Assembly (NCBI RefSeq): GCF_015143595.1
Contig: NZ_WYEU01000002.1
Span: 1,054,001 to 1,118,000 of the forward strand
Source of the DNA: Sneathiella sp. P13V-1
GTDB taxonomy: Bacteria; Pseudomonadota; Alphaproteobacteria; Sneathiellales; Sneathiellaceae
Length of the DNA: 64,000 nt
Reading direction: 5' to 3'
Shown here: piece by piece, positions 9,886 through 19,958 of the stretch
Numbering within the stretch: the first letter of the stretch is position 1
Layout of the letters: every line of letters begins with the position of its first letter
Position numbers and translations under genes: made by a program
The notes under the pieces: generated by a model
Told to the model about the DNA's origin: nothing
Databases searched by the model: none
What the model saw: the letters and a program-made list of their open reading frames with translations, nothing else

Positions 9886-11088
9886 TTATACGCTGCTCAG
9901 CAATTCGAGCGCATTATCGCGCGCCCGCTGATCAACTTCAATCACTTCATCCAAGTTTGATAATTCACGTATGTCCGCAACCTGAAGAACTTTATCGACG
10001 ATTGTGGCGATTTCAAGAAATCCGATCCTGTTCTTCAAGAAAGCCTCAACAGCAATTTCGTTTGCAGCATTCAAAATAGCAGGGGCACTCCCTCCCGCTT
10101 GCAGGGCTTCTCTTGCAAGTCTTAACGCAGGAAAAAGATCTTCATCTGGATCAAAAAAGGACAAAGACCCAATTTCCGCCAAGTTGAGCCGATCAGCTTT
10201 AAAAGGGTGCCTATGTGGCCATCCTAATGTGTAAGATATTGGGGTGCGCATATCAGGTGCGCCCATCTGCGCCAATACCGACCCGTCCCGATACTCAACC
10301 ATACTGTGAATAATGGATTGCGGGTGAACAATGATATCAATTTGATTTTTCTCAACCGGGAAAAGAAAATAGGCTTCTATAAGCTCTAACCCTTTATTCA
10401 TCATGGTTGCAGAGTCAATTGAGATCTTCGCTCCCATATCCCAATTGGGATGAGCTAAGGCCTGATCAGGGGTAACCTTTTCCATAAAGTCGCGACTTTT
10501 CCCATGAAAAGGTCCGCCTGAAGCCGTTAGAATAATGCGTTCTACAGTACTTTGTTGCTCACCTTCAAAAACCTGAAAAATAGCATTGTGTTCGCTATCT
10601 ACTGGTAACAAAGTCGCGCCGCTTTTTCTAACTTGATCAAGAACCAGATCTCCGGCACATACAAGAGACTCTTTATTCGCCAATGCAACAGTGTTCCCGG
10701 ATTTAATGCTTGCGAGTGTTGGGGCCAAACCTGCTGCCCCTACAATCGCAGACATCGTCCAGTCGACAGGTTCTGACGCCGCATCTATCAACGCTGACTC
10801 ACCGGCTGCTGCTTCCACGTTACTTCCTGCAAGCAGGGCTTCCAATTCGCCCAACTTGCTCTCATCCCCAATAACGGCCAATTCCGCAGAAAGCTTGATA
10901 GCTTGCTCAGCTAGAGCTTCCACATTGGAATACGCTGTTAAGAAAGCAACATCAAAATCAGATGGCTTTTCTTCGATGAGTTTAATGGTGCTGCAACCAA
11001 TAGATCCAGTCGCTCCAAGAATACTTATCCTTCTCGGCTTGCCTCCAATATCTGCTACTTCCTTCGAAAACTCTATGACATCCGTCAT
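9886..11088 (-). CDS. dxr: 1-deoxy-D-xylulose-5-phosphate reductoisomerase
   Basis: Second enzyme of the MEP pathway; makes 2-C-methylerythritol 4-phosphate with NADPH, feeding isoprenoid synthesis and hence the undecaprenyl carrier made by UppS two genes upstream. The NADPH loop LGATGSIG, ALANKESLVCAGDLV, the metal-site PVDSEHNA and ISIDSATMMNKGLE motifs are all present. The ATG at 11088 gives 400 aa and begins one base after the cdsA stop; an upstream TTG at 11100 is possible but unneeded. Confidence 0.97.
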   Translation of the reverse strand: MTDVIEFSKEVADIGGKPRRISILGATGSIGCSTIKLIEEKPSDFDVAFLTAYSNVEALAEQAIKLSAELAVIGDESKLGELEALLAGSNVEAAAGESALIDAASEPVDWTMSAIVGAAGLAPTLASIKSGNTVALANKESLVCAGDLVLDQVRKSGATLLPVDSEHNAIFQVFEGEQQSTVERIILTASGGPFHGKSRDFMEKVTPDQALAHPNWDMGAKISIDSATMMNKGLELIEAYFLFPVEKNQIDIIVHPQSIIHSMVEYRDGSVLAQMGAPDMRTPISYTLGWPHRHPFKADRLNLAEIGSLSFFDPDEDLFPALRLAREALQAGGSAPAILNAANEIAVEAFLKNRIGFLEIATIVDKVLQVADIRELSNLDEVIEVDQRARDNALELLSSV

Positions 11089-11089
11089 T

Positions 11090-11899
11090 TCAACTACCAA
11101 CTATGTTTTTCAGGAAATATAGTGCAGGCGCAGCAAATAGCACCCCATCGAGACGATCTAGAATGCCACCATGTCCCGGGATTAGGTTACTGGCATCCTT
11201 GATGTCAAAGTAACGCTTCCAACCTGACTCGGTAAAATCGCCTACTTGGGCCAAAACCGCTATCAGCGCACCGGAGATAGCGAGAATATGAGCCGGAACC
11301 TCTAGCGTCAATAGATGCTCATTCACCAAAATTGCTGTGAAACCTGCACAAAGCGCACCCCCGATTAATCCTGCCCAGGTTTTGTTGGGGCTTATAGAAG
11401 TGGCGATTTTTGCGCCCCCGATACCTCGACCAACAAAAAAGGCTCCGATATCTGTCGCCCAGACGATCAGGAACAAAGCCAGTGTCCAGAACATTCCGAT
11501 ATCTTCATTACCTCTGAGCTCGAGAAGGCATATTGCGGGTATTCCGATATAAATTGGCCCCAGAAAACCGCCTTTCCACTCGCGTTCCTCTTTGCGGAAC
11601 CAGGTAAGTCCCATCAAAGCCGCAGATGCGACAACTACACCTAAAAGGCTCGCTTCAAGAAAACCTTCAAACGCAAAATAAAGCGCCACGACAAGCCAGA
11701 TTGAAACGAGAAGGGTGTAACTCGACCGGTTTTTCTGAAAAGAAGTCTTGCACCATTCCCAACTCATCCCCGCCACTGAAATAGCAAGAAATAGAGCAAA
11801 CCAGACGCCTCCTAAATAAACGGCCCCAACTGCAATCGGGGCCAAAATCAAGGCTGAAATAATTCGAAGTTGCAAGGAAGAAAGATTGGATTTAGCCAC
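11090..11899 (-). CDS. cdsA: Phosphatidate cytidylyltransferase
   Basis: Integral membrane enzyme making CDP-diacylglycerol from phosphatidate and CTP, the branch point to all phospholipids. About eight hydrophobic segments; the full CTP-transferase signature is near the C-terminus (SGWKRYFDIKD followed by IPGHGGILDRLDG). 269 aa. The start is a GTG at 11899 that overlaps the end of uppS by 8 bases, so the two are translationally coupled. Confidence 0.96.
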   Translation of the reverse strand: MAKSNLSSLQLRIISALILAPIAVGAVYLGGVWFALFLAISVAGMSWEWCKTSFQKNRSSYTLLVSIWLVVALYFAFEGFLEASLLGVVVASAALMGLTWFRKEEREWKGGFLGPIYIGIPAICLLELRGNEDIGMFWTLALFLIVWATDIGAFFVGRGIGGAKIATSISPNKTWAGLIGGALCAGFTAILVNEHLLTLEVPAHILAISGALIAVLAQVGDFTESGWKRYFDIKDASNLIPGHGGILDRLDGVLFAAPALYFLKNIVGS

Positions 11900-12626
11900 T
11901 TACAGCCCCGTAACGTCGGTTTCGTGAATAAAACTCGTTAATTGCATCCTGAAGATCATTCCTTGTGTAGTCTGGCCACAACACGTCTTGAAAAATCAAT
12001 TCGGAATAAGCCGATTGCCACAAAAGGAAATTACTGAGCCTCTTCTCTCCGCTGGTTCTGATAATCATGTCAGGATCGGGAATATCTTTTGTTTCCAAAT
12101 AACCCTCGAACGAGCCTTCTGATAGATCAGCGGCGGAAACTTTTCCAGACGCGATATCCTCAGCCAACCGCACCGCTGATTCAACAATTTCAGCGCGGCC
12201 GCCATAACTTAATGCGATTGTCAAAGTGAGCGCAGAATTATGTGACGTTCTTTCAACCAGTTCTTTCGACAATTTTTGAACATCATCTGGCAACTTGCTG
12301 ATATTGCCGATAAAATCAACTTTTACACCAGCATCAACAAGTTCATTGATTTCTTTGTTGAAGAAGAATTTAAACAACCCCATCAGGTGATTAACTTCCT
12401 CTTTTGGTCTTCTCCAATTCTCAGAAGAGAATGCAAAAAGTGTCAGATAAGGAATGCCCAATTCACGACAACCCTTGATCACCTCACGAACAGCTTTTGC
12501 CCCCTGTTCATGCCCTTTAAGGCGCGACATGGCCCGTTTGCCTGCCCAGCGTCCATTGCCATCCATAATGATGGCAATGTGCTTTGGCGCCTCAGGTAAC
12601 AGATCTTTCTTTCCGACAACTTCCAT
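11892..12626 (-). CDS. uppS: Undecaprenyl diphosphate synthase
   Basis: cis-Prenyltransferase that extends farnesyl diphosphate with isopentenyl diphosphate to the C55 lipid carrier for peptidoglycan and LPS. The five conserved regions are visible: IAIIMDGNGRWA with catalytic Asp, FAFSSENWRR, ALSYGGRAEI, DPDMIIRTSGEKRLSNF and the C-terminal WPDY. 244 aa, normal. Six bases after frr and overlapping cdsA. Confidence 0.97.
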   Translation of the reverse strand: MEVVGKKDLLPEAPKHIAIIMDGNGRWAGKRAMSRLKGHEQGAKAVREVIKGCRELGIPYLTLFAFSSENWRRPKEEVNHLMGLFKFFFNKEINELVDAGVKVDFIGNISKLPDDVQKLSKELVERTSHNSALTLTIALSYGGRAEIVESAVRLAEDIASGKVSAADLSEGSFEGYLETKDIPDPDMIIRTSGEKRLSNFLLWQSAYSELIFQDVLWPDYTRNDLQDAINEFYSRNRRYGAVSG

Positions 12627-12632
12627 CGAAGA

Positions 12633-13190
12633 TCAGACCTGCATAATTTCAGCTTGTTTTTCGCTCAGGATTTCGTCGACTTTTTTAACATAAGTGTCAG
12701 TTAGCTTCTGAATATCATCTTCAGCTTTCTTCACATCATCTTTTGAAAAGTCACCGTCTTTTTCGGCTGCTTTCGCATCATCAATTCCGTGACGGCGTAC
12801 ATTTCTAACAGCCACTTTTGCCTGCTCAGCATAGCCACTTGCAACTTTAGCCAAATCAACACGACGTTCTTCCGTAAGCTCCGGAATAGGAACACGAACC
12901 GTCATGCCATCAACAACCGGGTTTAGCCCCAGACCTGAGTTGCGAATACCTTTTTCAACGGCAGCCACATTACTCTTGTCCCATACTGAAACCGCAAGCA
13001 TCCGCGCTTCAGGCGCACTTACAGTACCAACCTGTTGCAATGGCATCTGTGCACCATAAGACTCTACCGTGACCGGCTCAAGCAAGCTCACATGAGCACG
13101 ACCGGTACGAAGGCCGGCAAATTCGGTCTTTAGTGCTTCCACGGCTCCGTTCATACGTTTTTCTAGGTCTTTATAATCTGGCGCTGCCAT
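12633..13190 (-). CDS. frr: Ribosome recycling factor
   Basis: Works with EF-G to split the post-termination ribosome. 185 aa, full length, with the three-helix-bundle sequence including the [13 protein letters not shown] hinge region and [12 protein letters not shown] near residue 110. A GGAG ribosome binding site is directly upstream. A short GC hairpin (13209-13222: GGGCC, loop TTGA on the plus strand, GGCCC) precedes that site in the 61-base gap after pyrH. Confidence 0.97.
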   Translation of the reverse strand: MAAPDYKDLEKRMNGAVEALKTEFAGLRTGRAHVSLLEPVTVESYGAQMPLQQVGTVSAPEARMLAVSVWDKSNVAAVEKGIRNSGLGLNPVVDGMTVRVPIPELTEERRVDLAKVASGYAEQAKVAVRNVRRHGIDDAKAAEKDGDFSKDDVKKAEDDIQKLTDTYVKKVDEILSEKQAEIMQV

Positions 13191-13251
13191 TGTTATCTCC
13201 CTACTTCAGGGCCTTGAGGCCCCGACACAGCATCAATCCGTCTAAAGAAGT

Positions 13252-13968
13252 TTATTTAACTTCAGTGAATTTACCCTCTTTACAGAGGACATTTGAAAAT
13301 GATCCTTCATCATGAATAGAGAAGACGAGGATCGGAATATTGTTTTCACGGGCCAAAGAAATGGCCGCGGCATCCATTACTTTCAGGTCTTTTGCAATAA
13401 CTTCCAGATGCGTCAAAGTTTCAAACCGTTGAGCATCATCAAATTTCTTAGGATCTTTGTCGTAAACACCGTCAACGTTTGTGCCTTTTACCAAAGCATC
13501 ACATTTCATTTCAGCTGCACGCAAAGCCGCCGCAGTGTCGGTTGTAAAGAACGGGTTCCCTGTACCAGCAGCGAAAATCACAACTCGACCTCTTTCCAGA
13601 TGTCGTTCTGCACGACGGCGAATATAAGGCTCACATACGGTTGCCATTGGGATAGCGGAAAGAACTCGACTATCCATTCCCTCTTTCTCGATAGCGTGCT
13701 GCAAGGCAAGGGCGTTCATAACGGTTGCCATCATCCCCATATAATCGGCGTTGGCCTGATCCATACCTTGCGCAGTACCAGACACGCCACGGAAGATGTT
13801 ACCACCGCCCACTACGATACAGATTTCAACACCCATATCATGGGCCTGTTTCACATCTCTTGCGATTCGGGAAGCTGTCTCCACATCAATTCCATATTGC
13901 TGATTTCCTAGTAATGCTTCACCGGAGCATTTCAACAAAACACGCTTGTATTGTGGCTCTTTCGACAT
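13252..13968 (-). CDS. pyrH: UMP kinase
   Basis: Phosphorylates UMP to UDP; amino-acid-kinase fold hexamer, allosterically controlled by GTP and UTP in the family. [14 protein letters not shown] at the N-terminus, [11 protein letters not shown] in the middle and the [17 protein letters not shown] uridine-binding region are all present. I start at the ATG at 13968 (238 aa), which has GGGGA 6 bases upstream; the open frame further upstream runs into non-coding sequence. First gene of the pyrH-frr-uppS-cdsA group, separated from tsf by a terminator. Confidence 0.97.
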   Translation of the reverse strand: MSKEPQYKRVLLKCSGEALLGNQQYGIDVETASRIARDVKQAHDMGVEICIVVGGGNIFRGVSGTAQGMDQANADYMGMMATVMNALALQHAIEKEGMDSRVLSAIPMATVCEPYIRRRAERHLERGRVVIFAAGTGNPFFTTDTAAALRAAEMKCDALVKGTNVDGVYDKDPKKFDDAQRFETLTHLEVIAKDLKVMDAAAISLARENNIPILVFSIHDEGSFSNVLCKEGKFTEVK

Positions 13969-14061
13969 ATCGGTCCCCGAACACGTATAAATTATGAACA
14001 ATAGTATTCCGGAAAGACAGCATACAGGATTGTCATAATTTTAAAAGTAATCCTGTCTTCC

Positions 14062-14096
14062 CATAAAAAGAAGGCGGCCTCGAGACCGAGACCGCC
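14062..14096 (-). terminator. Intrinsic terminator of rpsB-tsf
   Basis: GGCGGTCTCG, loop GTCT, CGAGGCCGCC on the transcribed strand (one U-G pair), followed by TTCTTTTTAT. It starts 27 bases past the tsf stop and separates rpsB-tsf from pyrH. Confidence 0.9.
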
Positions 14097-14122
14097 AAAT
14101 TTCTTGAAGATTTTAAGGCAAT

Positions 14123-15049
14123 TTAGCTGCTAACCGCAGCAGCAACTTCAGCAGCAAAATCTGATTCTTCTTTTTCGATACCTTCACCAACAGCAAAACG
14201 AACCATAGCCGTCAATTTAATTGGGCTACCGATTTCTTTTGCGACAAGGTCAATGGCTTTTTCGACAGTATTTTCACCGTCAATAACGAATGTCTGCTTC
14301 AGCAGAACAACGTCCTGATAGAATTTGTTGATACGGCCTTCGACCATTTTCGCGATGATTTCTTCTGGCTTACCAGATTCACGAGCCTGATCGCTCAACA
14401 CCTGACGTTCACGTTCAACCAAGCTCTGATCGAGGTCATCAACACTGATAGACTGTGGGTTTGTCGCCGCGATATGCATGGCAAGTTGTTTACCCAGAGC
14501 AGTTAGGCGATCTGCATCACCTTCTGATTCCAAAGCAACCAGGATACCGATCTTGCCAAGGCCATCGGTTACTGCGTTGTGGATATAGGAAGCAACCACA
14601 CCGTTACTAACTGTCAGCGCCTGCGCACGACGAAGAGACATGTTTTCGCCGATTGTTGCAATTGCGTTTGTCAGAGTAGCTTCGACTGTATCGGATGACC
14701 CTGGGTATGCAGCTGCCTTAACAGCGTCCAGATCATCACCAACAGATGCAACAACAGAAGCAATATCGCCAACCAGTTTCTGGAAGTCTTCGTTACGACC
14801 AACAAAATCTGTTTCTGCGTTTACTTCTACGATAGCACCTGTCGTGCCTTCAGTTTTAACAGCAACCAGACCTTCCGCAGCAACACGGCCAGACTTCTTG
14901 GAAGCAGTCGCCAGACCCTTTGTGCGCAGCCAGTCGATAGCCGCATCCAGATCACCGTTGGCTTCTGTCAGGGCTTTTTTACAATCCATCATGCCTGCGC
15001 CGGATTTCTCGCGCAGTTCTTTTACCAATGAAGCGGTAATAGCAGACAT
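14123..15049 (-). CDS. tsf: Elongation factor Ts
   Basis: Nucleotide exchange factor for EF-Tu. 308 aa: N-terminal UBA-like module with [16 protein letters not shown] at 12-27, then the [11 protein letters not shown] motif (~80-90) that contacts EF-Tu, and the paired core subdomains. AGGAA ribosome binding site. Directly follows rpsB (77-base gap) and ends at a strong terminator. Confidence 0.98.
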   Translation of the reverse strand: MSAITASLVKELREKSGAGMMDCKKALTEANGDLDAAIDWLRTKGLATASKKSGRVAAEGLVAVKTEGTTGAIVEVNAETDFVGRNEDFQKLVGDIASVVASVGDDLDAVKAAAYPGSSDTVEATLTNAIATIGENMSLRRAQALTVSNGVVASYIHNAVTDGLGKIGILVALESEGDADRLTALGKQLAMHIAATNPQSISVDDLDQSLVERERQVLSDQARESGKPEEIIAKMVEGRINKFYQDVVLLKQTFVIDGENTVEKAIDLVAKEIGSPIKLTAMVRFAVGEGIEKEESDFAAEVAAAVSS

Positions 15050-15126
15050 AACTAATTCCTCATGTCTTGAATGTTTCGGGTGTCAAAAGGTGTCACACAT
15101 CCATTTCGAATGTGTGACAACAGTCC

Positions 15127-15924
15127 TTACTCTGAAGCAGCTTCTGCAACTTCTTCGGCTGGAGCTTCTTCTGCAGCAGCCAGCTGTTCCATTTCTGGTT
15201 CAACAGCTTCACCAAGATCGGCGCCAGATGCAGCCATTTCTTCGGAGATACCGTCCAGAACAGCCTGTTTGAACAGATCACAATAAAGGTTGATCGCACG
15301 CAGAGCATCGTCGTTACCTGGAATTGGATAATCGATACCAGCAGGATCAGAGTTACTGTCGAGAATAGCAACAACAGGGATACCCAGTTTGTTTGCTTCT
15401 TTAACAGCCAGTTCTTCTTTGTTTGTGTCGATCACAACGATGATATTAGGCAGACCGCCCATATCTTTAATACCGCCAAGAGCCAGTTCCAGCTTGTCAC
15501 GCTCACGTGTCAGCTTCAGGATTTCTTTCTTGGTCAAGCCCTGTGCGTCAGAAGACAGCAGCTCATCGACTTTGCGAAGACGTTTGATGGATTCTGAAAC
15601 AGTTTTCCAGTTTGTCAGCATACCGCCGAGCCAACGGTGGTTTACGTAGAACTGCGCGCACTGTTTTGCGCTTTCAGCAACAACTTCAGATGCCTGACGT
15701 TTCGTACCAACGAACAGAACACGACCGCCACCAGATACTGTGTCACGAACTGCTTTCAGTGCGTGGTGCAGCATTGGAACTGTCTGCTGAAGATCCATGA
15801 TGTGGATATTGTTGCGTTTACCGAAAATGTAAGGGCCCATTTTTGGGTTCCAACGGCGGGCCTGGTGGCCAAAGTGTACACCAGCTTCAAGTAGCTGACG
15901 CATAGTAAAGGTTGGCAGTGACAT
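15127..15924 (-). CDS. rpsB: 30S ribosomal protein S2
   Basis: Small-subunit protein S2, here with the normal [22 protein letters not shown] beginning split over residues 8-29 and the [20 protein letters not shown] motif near 190. 265 aa; the last ~25 residues are an acidic Ala/Glu-rich tail ([14 protein letters not shown]) common in alphaproteobacteria. GGAG ribosome binding site upstream. The 184-base leader contains a hairpin (15966-15981). Confidence 0.98.
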   Translation of the reverse strand: MSLPTFTMRQLLEAGVHFGHQARRWNPKMGPYIFGKRNNIHIMDLQQTVPMLHHALKAVRDTVSGGGRVLFVGTKRQASEVVAESAKQCAQFYVNHRWLGGMLTNWKTVSESIKRLRKVDELLSSDAQGLTKKEILKLTRERDKLELALGGIKDMGGLPNIIVVIDTNKEELAVKEANKLGIPVVAILDSNSDPAGIDYPIPGNDDALRAINLYCDLFKQAVLDGISEEMAASGADLGEAVEPEMEQLAAAEEAPAEEVAEAASE

Positions 15925-15965
15925 CCTGCGATACTCCTTTTCCGGTTGAGCCTCCGTGGGTGATG

Positions 15966-15981
15966 GTTCAGAAATCTGAAC
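15966..15981 (-). promoter_or_regulatory. Hairpin in the rpsB leader
   Basis: GTTCAGA, loop TT, TCTGAAC on the transcribed strand, 42 bases upstream of the rpsB start, in a 184-base untranslated leader. S2 leaders are autoregulated in E. coli and other proteobacteria, so this may be part of such an element, but I could not match it to a known S2-binding fold. Confidence 0.25.
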
Positions 15982-16108
15982 ACCGGATGGGCCTTACCAA
16001 CACAGCAAAACCCGAACCCACGTGTGATTTACAGGGCGGTATCTATCTCTTATTCAGCGTGAACGCAAGAGGAAATATACAGAAAAACGGGTTTTTCACC
16101 GCTTTTTA

Positions 16109-19100
16109 TTAGATATCGTGAACATCCTGAACACCAGGCACATATTTGAGCGCCTGACGCACCTCTGGCGAAATGCTGAAGGTATTCTTTAGATCAAGTT
16201 CCACTTCCTTGTTTTCGCCCTCAAGATTAAGAACAAACGCAACCCGCCCCCGCCCGGATCCCGCTCCGTTCAGTATTTCAGCAATCTGAGTAATCGGGTT
16301 GTCATCATCCATAAAGATACGCACCCCATCTCCTGTCTGAGAAGCCACATATTCAAGACGCTGTACAGAGTTGGCGGTAACGCGTGGTTGTTCATTTTCA
16401 ACATCCATATGCCCAACGACGCTCACAACAACCGAATTTCCAACCTCAAGGATTTCACGGCATTGCATCAGCGTTTCTTCGAACAAGGTTACTTCAAAGG
16501 CGCCAGACGCGTCAGATAACTGAACAAAAGCAAGGGCTTTCCCCTTCTTCGTTTTGATCTGGCGCTTACCCATAATAGTACCGGCGAGTTTTGCAGCACT
16601 ATCGGCGGCACTCAAGGACGCCATATATGATGAACTGCTTCGTACCCCTGCCTTGTCGAGTGTTTTTGCATAGGCGTCCAACGGGTGCCCCGACAGGTAA
16701 AAACCAACCGCGTCAAACTCCTGCTTCAACTGCTCCATGGATGTCCAGCGACTGCTCTTTACCAACACAGGAGCAACGGAGGCCTCAACTTCCGAACCAC
16801 CAAACAAGTTCACCTGACCTGATCCGCGTTCCTCCTCCATTTGCTGCGCGTGCCGAATGAGGTTTTCTAAAGATGCGAAAACCTGTGCGCGATCTCCATG
16901 TAATGCATCAAACGCCCCTGCCCGCGTTAGATTTTCCGCCTGACGTTTATTCAAGTGTTTGGGGTTAAGTCGGGAGGAAAAATCAAAGATGTCTTTAAAT
17001 GCTCCGTTCTCTTCGCGCTCTTTAACGATACCGGCCATAGCATCGCGGCCCACATTTTTAACGGCAGCAAGGGCATACCGAACGGCGCCTTTCTCCCCTT
17101 CAAACTCAACATTAAACTCCACGTCAGAATGATTGAGGCATGGAGGGTAAAGAGGGATCTTCATCTGTTCCAGATCTTGACGGAAGATATTGAGTTTGTC
17201 TGTGTTATTAATATCGAGGCTCATGGACGCTGCCATAAACTCAACGGGATAGTTCGCTTTCAAGTAAGCAGTGTGATAGGACACAAGCGCATATGCCGCC
17301 GCGTGTGATTTGTTGAAGCCATAGCTCGCGAACTTTGCCACAAGGTCAAAAATGTGACTAGCCTGCTTCGGATCAACACCCTGTTCTTCCGCACCTTCAC
17401 AGAAGCGCGCCCGCTGTTTATCCATTTCCTCTTTAATCTTCTTACCCATGGCACGACGGAGCAAATCCGCTTCACCAAGGCTGTACCCAGCAAGGACCTT
17501 GGCGATTTCCATCACCTGCTCCTGATAGATGATCACGCCATTGGTCTCTTCCAGGATATGTTCCAGCTTTGGATGAAGAAGGTTTGGCTCTTCCTCCCCG
17601 TGCTTACAGCGGATATAGGTGGGTATGTTTTCCATGGGGCCCGGACGGTACAGCGCCACGATCGCGATAATATCCTCAAAAGCGTCGGGACGCATCTTCC
17701 GAAGCATGTCCCGCATACCTGAACTCTCCAACTGGAATACACCTACGGTATCACCGCGAGAAAGAAGCTCGAACGTCGCTTTGTCATCCAAGGGAATAGC
17801 TGAGAAATCAATATCAATGCCCCGCTTGGCAATCAGATCCTTGGCCCTGTCCAATACGGTCAGGGTTTTAAGTCCCAAGAAGTCAAATTTCACGAGACCA
17901 GCGGTTTCCACATATTTCATGGAATATTGTGTGACCGGCATGTCTGAGCGCGGGTCTCGATAAAGCGGAACCAGCTCGTCCAGTTCACGGTCACCGATCA
18001 CCACACCCGCAGCGTGGGTGGAAGCGTGCCGATAAAGACCTTCCAATTGCAACGCAATTTCAATAAGGCGCGCAACCTCCGGATCATTTCGCTGCGCTTC
18101 GCGCAACGGCACTTCCGTATCCAACGCTTCTTGAAGGCTCATGGGGTTGGCAGGGTTAGAGGGGATCAGTTTACTGATACGGTCCACCTGACCATAAGGC
18201 ATTTGCAAAACACGGCCCACATCACGAATAGCCGCTTTGGCCTGCAATTTACCGAATGTGATAATCTGCGCCACCTGATCGTGACCATATTTGTCCTGAA
18301 CGTAGCGGATCACTTCGCCGCGTTTATCTTGACAGAAGTCGATATCAAAGTCAGGCATACTGACCCGTTCCGGGTTCAGGAAACGTTCAAACAGCAAACC
18401 AAAGCGCAAAGGATCAAGGTCGGTGATGGTCAATACCCAGGCGACCAAAGAACCCGCACCGGAACCACGCCCAGGCCCAACTGGAATATCATGATCTTTG
18501 GACCACTGGATAAAGTCAGAAACGATCAGGAAGTAACCCGGGAACCCCATCTGAATGATGACGCCTAGCTCAAACTCAAGACGCTCCCAGTATTCTTTGC
18601 CTTTTTCCTCTCTTGCCGCTTCGTCCATATCATCAGTAAAAACAGCGGTTTCAAGGCGCATGTGAAGGCCTTTTTCTGCCAAAGCTCGCAATTCATCCGC
18701 CTCATTACGACCTTCACCTGATGTAAAAGCGGGCAAAATTGGTGGTCGTGTCGGGGATAAAACGGCGCAGCGCTGTGCAATGACTACGGTGTTATCAATG
18801 GCCTCTGGCAGATCATGGAAAAGTTCCCGCATTTCTTCAGCAGATTTGAAGTAATGCTCAGGTGTGCGGCGCGGGCGTTCCAGTTCCCCAACATAGGATC
18901 CCGAAGCAATGCAAAGAAGCGCATCATGTGCGTCATACATATCGCGCTTTGGGAAGAAACATTCATTGGTGGCCACTAGAGGAATATCATGCTCATAGGC
19001 AAGTTCCAGAAAACGAGGCTCTGTTCCTTGCTCCGCTTCGGTGCCATGACGCTGAATTTCCATATAGAGCCGCTGGTCAAAAGCTTTTTTAAGCCGGAGC

Positions 19101-19582
19101 AACATCTGGACGGCTTCATCATTATGCTCTTTGAGGATAAGGCGACCTATAGGACCTTCCGCCCCACCCGTCAGGCAAATAACACCTTCAGAATGTTTCT
19201 CTAAAACGTCAATCGGCACCTGAGCGGTCTCACCTGCTTCCGTTTTAAGGTAAGCATGAGAAGACAATTTCAGAAGATTGTAATAACCGGTATCATTTTG
19301 GGAGAGCAGCACAACGGGTGTTGGTTCCGGCCGACGACCATTTCTTTCAATCGGCTCAATACTGGTCAGGGCAATCTGACATCCAATAATCGGCTGGATG
19401 CCCTTACCCGGCAATGTGAGGGAGATTTCCAGGCTACCAAAAAGATTGCTGGTATCCGTTATCGCCACGGCTGGCATCTTGTTATCAAGACACAGGTCCG
19501 CAAGCATCTTAACAGGGATCGCCCCCTCTGAAAGAGAGTAAGCAGTGTGAACCCTTAAGTGAACGAACCCGGCGTGCGACAT
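16109..19582 (-). CDS. dnaE: DNA polymerase III alpha subunit
   Basis: Replicative DNA polymerase. 1157 aa from the ATG at 19582. An N-terminal PHP domain (FVHLRVHTAYS at the start, to ~270) is followed by the palm with the catalytic triad in MPDFDIDF (~405), thumb, fingers, a helix-hairpin-helix region and an OB-fold near the C-terminus (GKRQIKTKKGKALAFVQLSD). Homologues begin at MS..FVHLRVH, which favours 19582; an ATG at 19618 with AAGG 9 bases upstream would add 12 residues. The upstream region carries a perfect DnaA box and a GANTC cluster (see separate entries). Confidence 0.97.
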   Translation of the reverse strand: MSHAGFVHLRVHTAYSLSEGAIPVKMLADLCLDNKMPAVAITDTSNLFGSLEISLTLPGKGIQPIIGCQIALTSIEPIERNGRRPEPTPVVLLSQNDTGYYNLLKLSSHAYLKTEAGETAQVPIDVLEKHSEGVICLTGGAEGPIGRLILKEHNDEAVQMLLRLKKAFDQRLYMEIQRHGTEAEQGTEPRFLELAYEHDIPLVATNECFFPKRDMYDAHDALLCIASGSYVGELERPRRTPEHYFKSAEEMRELFHDLPEAIDNTVVIAQRCAVLSPTRPPILPAFTSGEGRNEADELRALAEKGLHMRLETAVFTDDMDEAAREEKGKEYWERLEFELGVIIQMGFPGYFLIVSDFIQWSKDHDIPVGPGRGSGAGSLVAWVLTITDLDPLRFGLLFERFLNPERVSMPDFDIDFCQDKRGEVIRYVQDKYGHDQVAQIITFGKLQAKAAIRDVGRVLQMPYGQVDRISKLIPSNPANPMSLQEALDTEVPLREAQRNDPEVARLIEIALQLEGLYRHASTHAAGVVIGDRELDELVPLYRDPRSDMPVTQYSMKYVETAGLVKFDFLGLKTLTVLDRAKDLIAKRGIDIDFSAIPLDDKATFELLSRGDTVGVFQLESSGMRDMLRKMRPDAFEDIIAIVALYRPGPMENIPTYIRCKHGEEEPNLLHPKLEHILEETNGVIIYQEQVMEIAKVLAGYSLGEADLLRRAMGKKIKEEMDKQRARFCEGAEEQGVDPKQASHIFDLVAKFASYGFNKSHAAAYALVSYHTAYLKANYPVEFMAASMSLDINNTDKLNIFRQDLEQMKIPLYPPCLNHSDVEFNVEFEGEKGAVRYALAAVKNVGRDAMAGIVKEREENGAFKDIFDFSSRLNPKHLNKRQAENLTRAGAFDALHGDRAQVFASLENLIRHAQQMEEERGSGQVNLFGGSEVEASVAPVLVKSSRWTSMEQLKQEFDAVGFYLSGHPLDAYAKTLDKAGVRSSSSYMASLSAADSAAKLAGTIMGKRQIKTKKGKALAFVQLSDASGAFEVTLFEETLMQCREILEVGNSVVVSVVGHMDVENEQPRVTANSVQRLEYVASQTGDGVRIFMDDDNPITQIAEILNGAGSGRGRVAFVLNLEGENKEVELDLKNTFSISPEVRQALKYVPGVQDVHDI

Positions 19583-19674
19583 GGATCTGTTTTCCAGTAA
19601 AGACTTTAGTTGTCCCATTATCACACACCTTTTTTAAAAGATAAGATCTTGACTCCCGTTCACGTCCATTTTTC

Positions 19675-19683
19675 TGTGGATAA
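19675..19683 (-). promoter_or_regulatory. Perfect DnaA box upstream of dnaE
   Basis: TTATCCACA on the minus strand, 92 bases upstream of the dnaE start. A one-mismatch copy (TTATCCACT) is at 19925-19933; both are followed on the plus strand by TTTGCA after 0-2 extra bases. Confidence 0.5.
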
Positions 19684-19700
19684 AATTTGCATATACAGGG

Positions 19701-19808
19701 TTAGCCCGTGAAGCTGTGAACAATTTCCGCCCAGAAAACCAGCGTTGCCATGACGCTACCAAAGACAACAAATTCAAAGCTGCTTTTCAAAATTTTGAAG
19801 TTAGTCAT
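19701..19808 (-). CDS. 35-aa single-pass membrane protein upstream of dnaE
   Basis: Not recognised. The ATG at 19808 has an almost ideal ribosome binding site, AAGGAGG, 5 bases upstream and a promoter-like TTGACA-17-CATCAT just before it. The predicted product has a short basic N-terminus (MTNFKILKSS), one hydrophobic stretch (FEFVVFGSVMATLVFWAEIV, residues 11-30) and a five-residue polar tail (HSFTG). It lies 118 bases upstream of dnaE on the same strand and 207 bases downstream of lolD. No known small-protein family (CydX-like or oxidase subunit IV-like) clearly fits. Confidence 0.6.
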   Translation of the reverse strand: MTNFKILKSSFEFVVFGSVMATLVFWAEIVHSFTG

Positions 19809-19834
19809 GTCATCCTCCTTGAGTTGTTGGAAGG

Positions 19835-19863
19835 ATGATGTTCATTTTTTGTTCTCATGTCAA
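19835..19863 (-). promoter_or_regulatory. Promoter of the 35-aa ORF (possibly also dnaE)
   Basis: TTGACA (19858-19863), 17-base spacer, CATCAT (19835-19840), read on the minus strand; predicted transcription start ~20 bases before the ribosome binding site of the 35-aa ORF. Confidence 0.5.
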
Positions 19864-19958
19864 ACAAAACAAGAACATTTATATAATATATATTAATTTC
19901 AATATGTTAAATAACATAACCAATAGTGGATAATTTGCAAAACGATCCCTTCTCTACC

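Noticed and set aside
14640-15272. 210-codon plus-strand frame opposite tsf and rpsB
   Set aside because: Ser/Thr/Ala-rich antisense translation spanning two ribosome-related genes and the gap between them.
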